A DNA stretch of 8,741 nucleotides from Oscillospiraceae bacterium (lineage in GTDB: Bacteria > Bacillota > Clostridia > Oscillospirales > Acutalibacteraceae), in assembly GCA_029013165.1 (NCBI GenBank), contig JAQXMV010000129.1, forward strand, positions 1 to 8,741, in the 5' to 3' direction. This document shows, one piece after another, positions 6,258 to 8,741 of the stretch. Numbering within the stretch: the first letter of the stretch is position 1; each line of letters starts with the position of its first letter. The translations under genes and the position numbers were made by a program. Below the pieces are notes generated by a model. The model was not told the origin of the DNA. It saw only the letters and a program-made list of their open reading frames with translations, and searched no databases.

Positions 6258-7994
6258 TTGAAAAAACTAATGCTTGGCAACGAAGCTGTTGCCCGCGGTC
6301 TTTATGAAGCAGGTGTTAAGGTTGTCTCGAGCTATCCGGGTACACCTTCGACCGAAATCACGGAGTTTGCCGCAAAATACGATGAGATTTACTGTGAATG
6401 GGCACCTAACGAAAAGGTTGCGACAGAGGTTGCTTTCGGTGCTTCTCTCCGAGGCGTCAGAAGCGCATGTGCTATGAAGCATGTAGGTCTTAATGTTGCC
6501 GCCGATCCGCTTTTCACATTATCATACACCGGTGTCAACGGCGGAATGGTTTTATTTGTTGCCGACGACCCTGCCATGCACTCTTCGCAGAATGAGCAGG
6601 ATTCTCGTCACTACGCCATTGCAGCAAAGGTTCCTATGTTAGAGCCTGCGGATTCGGCTGAAGCAAAGGATTTTGTGAAAGAGGCTTACCGCATTTCCGA
6701 GGAATACGACACGCCCGTTATCGTTCGTATGTGCACAAGAATTGCACATTCTCAGAGCAGTGTTGAGCTTTGTGACAGAGAGGAAATAGCACTTCCCGAA
6801 TATGAGAAAAAACCTCAGAAATACATAATGGCTCCCGCAAATGCTATTCGCCGTCATCCGTTCGTTGAAGAAAGAACAAAGAAACTTCAGCAGCTCGGCG
6901 AAACAACTGCTCTCAATAAGGTGGAAAATAACAGTAAGGAAACAGGTATTATTTGCTCGGGTACTTGCTATCAATATGTTAAGGAAGTATTCGGCGACAG
7001 CGTTTCGGTGTTAAAACTCGGATTGGTGAATCCTCTCCCCGTTGATATCATCAAAACTTTCGCCGAAAGCGTTGAAAAGCTTTATGTCATTGAAGAGCTT
7101 GACCCGATTATCGAAACGCATCTGAATAATATCGGTGTAAAATGCATCGGAAAAGAAATGTTCTCGATACTCGGCGAGTTCAACCAGAACACTATCCGTA
7201 AAGCATTCGGTATTGCCGTTCCCGAAAACACGGCAACGGACACCGCTATCCCCGTCCGTCCGCCCGTCATGTGTTCAGGCTGTCCTCATCGCGGCTTGTT
7301 CTACACACTGGCAAAGCATAAAATTACTGCTCTCGGCGATATCGGTTGTTACACTCTCGGCAGTGCCGCGCCGTTATTTGCGCTTGATTCAACACTGTGC
7401 ATGGGCGCTTCTGTTTCGGGCATTCACGGATTCAACAAAGCAGGCGGAGAGGACAGCGAAAAGAAAACCGTTTGTGTGATCGGCGATTCAACCTTTATGC
7501 ATTCGGGTATGACAGGTCTTGTCAATATTGCTTATAACAATTCAAACTCAACCGTTATCATTCTCGATAACTCCATTACCGGCATGACAGGTCATCAGCA
7601 GAATCCCACCACGGGTTACAATATTAAAGGCGAACCCGCCGCTGCCGTTAATCTCGAAGAACTTTGCCACGCAATCGGTATCGAAAGAGTCAGAGTTGTA
7701 GACCCCTACAATCTCAAAGAGTGCGAGGACGCCATTCTTGAAGAACTCTCTGTTCCGGCACCGTCGGTCATTATTTCAAGGCGTCCTTGTATGCTTTTGA
7801 AGTATGTCAAGGCAAAGCCTCCCGTTACCGTGAACGAAGATAAATGCGTCGGCTGTAAAATGTGCATGAAAATCGGCTGTCCCGCCATAAGCATAAAGAA
7901 CGGCAAAGCGCATATTGACTTTACGCAGTGCGTCGGTTGTGATGTTTGCACACAGATGTGCAAGGTCAACGCTATTGAAAAGGGGGACAGATAA
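6258..7994 (+). CDS. iorA: Indolepyruvate:ferredoxin oxidoreductase, alpha subunit (TPP and Fe-S)
   Basis: The 578-residue large subunit of the oxygen-sensitive enzyme that interconverts aryl-2-oxoacids plus CoA and aryl-acetyl-CoA plus CO2, using ferredoxin. The N-terminal half carries SYPGTPSTEI (25-34) and the TPP-activating Glu52 in NEKVA. The second TPP domain has CSGCPHRG (339-346) and the cofactor motif GDSTFMHSG (409-417) leading to LDNSITGMTG (436-445). Two 4Fe-4S motifs close the protein: C530, C533, C536, C541 and C558, C561, C564, C568. The last cysteine is followed by Lys where ferredoxins have Pro, which I believe is common in IorA. I place the start at TTG 6258, because AGGGTG (6246-6251) is 6 nt upstream and the protein then begins MKKLMLGNEA as in the family; the in-frame GTG at 6249 overlaps that site and lacks its own. 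It follows the symporter by 36 nt. Confidence 0.93.
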   Translation: MKKLMLGNEAVARGLYEAGVKVVSSYPGTPSTEITEFAAKYDEIYCEWAPNEKVATEVAFGASLRGVRSACAMKHVGLNVAADPLFTLSYTGVNGGMVLFVADDPAMHSSQNEQDSRHYAIAAKVPMLEPADSAEAKDFVKEAYRISEEYDTPVIVRMCTRIAHSQSSVELCDREEIALPEYEKKPQKYIMAPANAIRRHPFVEERTKKLQQLGETTALNKVENNSKETGIICSGTCYQYVKEVFGDSVSVLKLGLVNPLPVDIIKTFAESVEKLYVIEELDPIIETHLNNIGVKCIGKEMFSILGEFNQNTIRKAFGIAVPENTATDTAIPVRPPVMCSGCPHRGLFYTLAKHKITALGDIGCYTLGSAAPLFALDSTLCMGASVSGIHGFNKAGGEDSEKKTVCVIGDSTFMHSGMTGLVNIAYNNSNSTVIILDNSITGMTGHQQNPTTGYNIKGEPAAAVNLEELCHAIGIERVRVVDPYNLKECEDAILEELSVPAPSVIISRRPCMLLKYVKAKPPVTVNEDKCVGCKMCMKIGCPAISIKNGKAHIDFTQCVGCDVCTQMCKVNAIEKGDR

Positions 7995-7995
7995 T

Positions 7996-8568
7996 ATGAG
8001 TACAAAGAACATAATGATTGTCGGCGTTGGCGGACAGGGCAGTCTTTTGGCAAGTAAGCTTTTAGGCTCACTACTGACAGACGAAGGCTTTGATGTTAAG
8101 GTCAGCGAGGTTCACGGTATGAGTCAGCGAGGCGGCTCCGTTGTTACCTATGTCCGTTTCGGTGACAAAGTTTACTCCCCTGTTATCAGCGAGGGCGAAG
8201 CAGATGTCATTGTTTCATTTGAAAAGATTGAAGCGGCAAGACATCTTGCCTGTCTGAAAAAAGACGGAAAAATCATTGTCAACACACAGGAAATTGACCC
8301 AATGCCTGTTATCACGGGTGCTGCTGACTATCCGACCGATATTATTGACGAAATGAAGTCAAAAGGCGTATATGTTGACGCAATAGACGCCCTTGAACTG
8401 GCAAAGCAGGCAGGCAATTCAAAGAGCGTTAACATTGTTCTTATGGGCAGAGTTGCAAAATACTTTGATATCCCCTATAACAAGTGGATTTCAGCTATCG
8501 AAAAGAACGTGAAACCTCAATTCGTTGAGATCAATAAAAAGGCCTTTGATTTAGGCTATAATGTATAA
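7996..8568 (+). CDS. iorB: Indolepyruvate:ferredoxin oxidoreductase, beta subunit
   Basis: The 190-residue gamma-type small subunit that pairs with IorA to complete the active 2-oxoacid:ferredoxin oxidoreductase. Hallmarks are the nucleotide-fold-like start IMIVGVGGQG (6-15) and SEVHGMSQRGGSVVTYVRFG (37-56), both typical of IorB. Length is normal. ATG 7996 begins one base after the iorA stop, with AGGGGG at 7981-7986 (9 nt upstream) inside the end of iorA. Translation is therefore probably coupled, fitting a 1:1 complex. A longer reading beginning upstream at 7915 would overlap the Fe-S end of iorA and has no family support. Confidence 0.93.
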   Translation: MSTKNIMIVGVGGQGSLLASKLLGSLLTDEGFDVKVSEVHGMSQRGGSVVTYVRFGDKVYSPVISEGEADVIVSFEKIEAARHLACLKKDGKIIVNTQEIDPMPVITGAADYPTDIIDEMKSKGVYVDAIDALELAKQAGNSKSVNIVLMGRVAKYFDIPYNKWISAIEKNVKPQFVEINKKAFDLGYNV

Positions 8569-8584
8569 AAAAGGAGATTTGATT

Positions 8585-8741
8585 ATGGCAGAACAACGCT
8601 ACTATCAACCTGAAATTGAAACTGCTTCACGAGAAAAAATCATTGAAATTCAGAATGATAAGATCAGGAAACAAGTGAAACATGTTTACGAAAATGTTGA
8701 ATACTATCGTAAACTCATGGATGAAAAGGGTGTGAAACCCG
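8585..8741 (+). CDS. paaK: Phenylacetate-CoA ligase family protein, N-terminal fragment (cut by window end)
   Basis: Only the first 52 codons are in the window. The reading MAEQRYYQPEIETASREKI, followed by KQVKHVYENVEYYRKLMDEKGVKP in residues 29-52, matches the N-terminus of PaaK-type ligases (YYxPEIE, xHxYENVxFYRKK, GVKP). These make arylacetyl-CoA from arylacetate, ATP and CoA. The catalytic parts lie beyond the edge, so activity and completeness cannot be judged. ATG 8585 has AAGGAG (8571-8576) 8 nt upstream and lies 16 nt after iorB, so it belongs to the same operon. The iorA-iorB-paaK order is a common anaerobe arrangement and supports aryl substrates for IorAB. Confidence 0.85.
   Translation, partial: MAEQRYYQPEIETASREKIIEIQNDKIRKQVKHVYENVEYYRKLMDEKGVKP

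Noticed and set aside
7915..7995. Longer start for IorB at 7915.
   Set aside because: It would overlap the iorA Fe-S coding end out of frame, the added residues do not resemble IorB, and ATG 7996 has AGGGGG at the right distance.
1..8741. CRISPR arrays, tRNA or rRNA genes, insertion sequences, toxin-antitoxin or phage-defence modules.
   Set aside because: Reading both strands showed no spaced repeats, cloverleaf sequences, transposase motifs or defence-protein motifs; the genes present are metabolic and transport families.

Overview
The window reads as chromosomal DNA of an anaerobic, fermentative Firmicute, probably a gut- or rumen-type Clostridia. The signs are strong AGGAG-type ribosome binding sites, sigma-A-like promoters, moderate G+C, an oxygen-sensitive 2-oxoacid:ferredoxin oxidoreductase, and protein families common in that group. 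This assignment is an inference from family content and style, not from a marker gene.

Left part (1-1635): a secreted or membrane-anchored GH16 glycan hydrolase with its own near-consensus promoter converges on a small stand-alone GyrI-like effector-binding protein. The two genes share one perfect 15-bp hairpin that can terminate transcription in both directions. Middle (1635-2066): the C-terminal third of a YczE/YyaS/YitT-type membrane protein lacks its N-terminal part and is followed by a strong hairpin. This looks like the scar of a rearrangement, and by eye the base composition becomes more AT-rich here. An intergenic stretch follows. It holds an excellent rightward promoter (TTGACT, 17 bp, TGTTAAAAT) with no gene in front of it, so it points into the antisense strand of the next gene. 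A pair of inverted repeats brackets it.

Right part (2067-8741): a metal-dependent amidohydrolase (minus strand) is divergent from a plus-strand operon. The operon runs: AMP-forming acyl-CoA ligase, sodium:solute symporter, iorA, iorB, and the start of paaK, cut by the window edge. Spacing is tight (44, 36, 1 and 16 nt) and no terminator lies between genes. IorAB interconverts aryl-2-oxoacids (indolepyruvate, phenylpyruvate, hydroxyphenylpyruvate) and arylacetyl-CoA plus CO2 with ferredoxin. PaaK and the first ligase make acyl-CoA from free acids at the cost of ATP. An uptake symporter together with two AMP-forming ligases suggests import and activation of arylacetates, followed by reductive carboxylation to aromatic 2-oxoacids, a salvage route to aromatic amino acids. 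Oxidative fermentation of aromatic amino acids in the opposite direction remains possible.

I found no tRNA, rRNA, CRISPR array, insertion sequence or defence system. No stretch longer than 300 bases lacks a gene. The observations most worth a second look are the orphan promoter, the truncated-gene junction and the metabolic direction of the operon.
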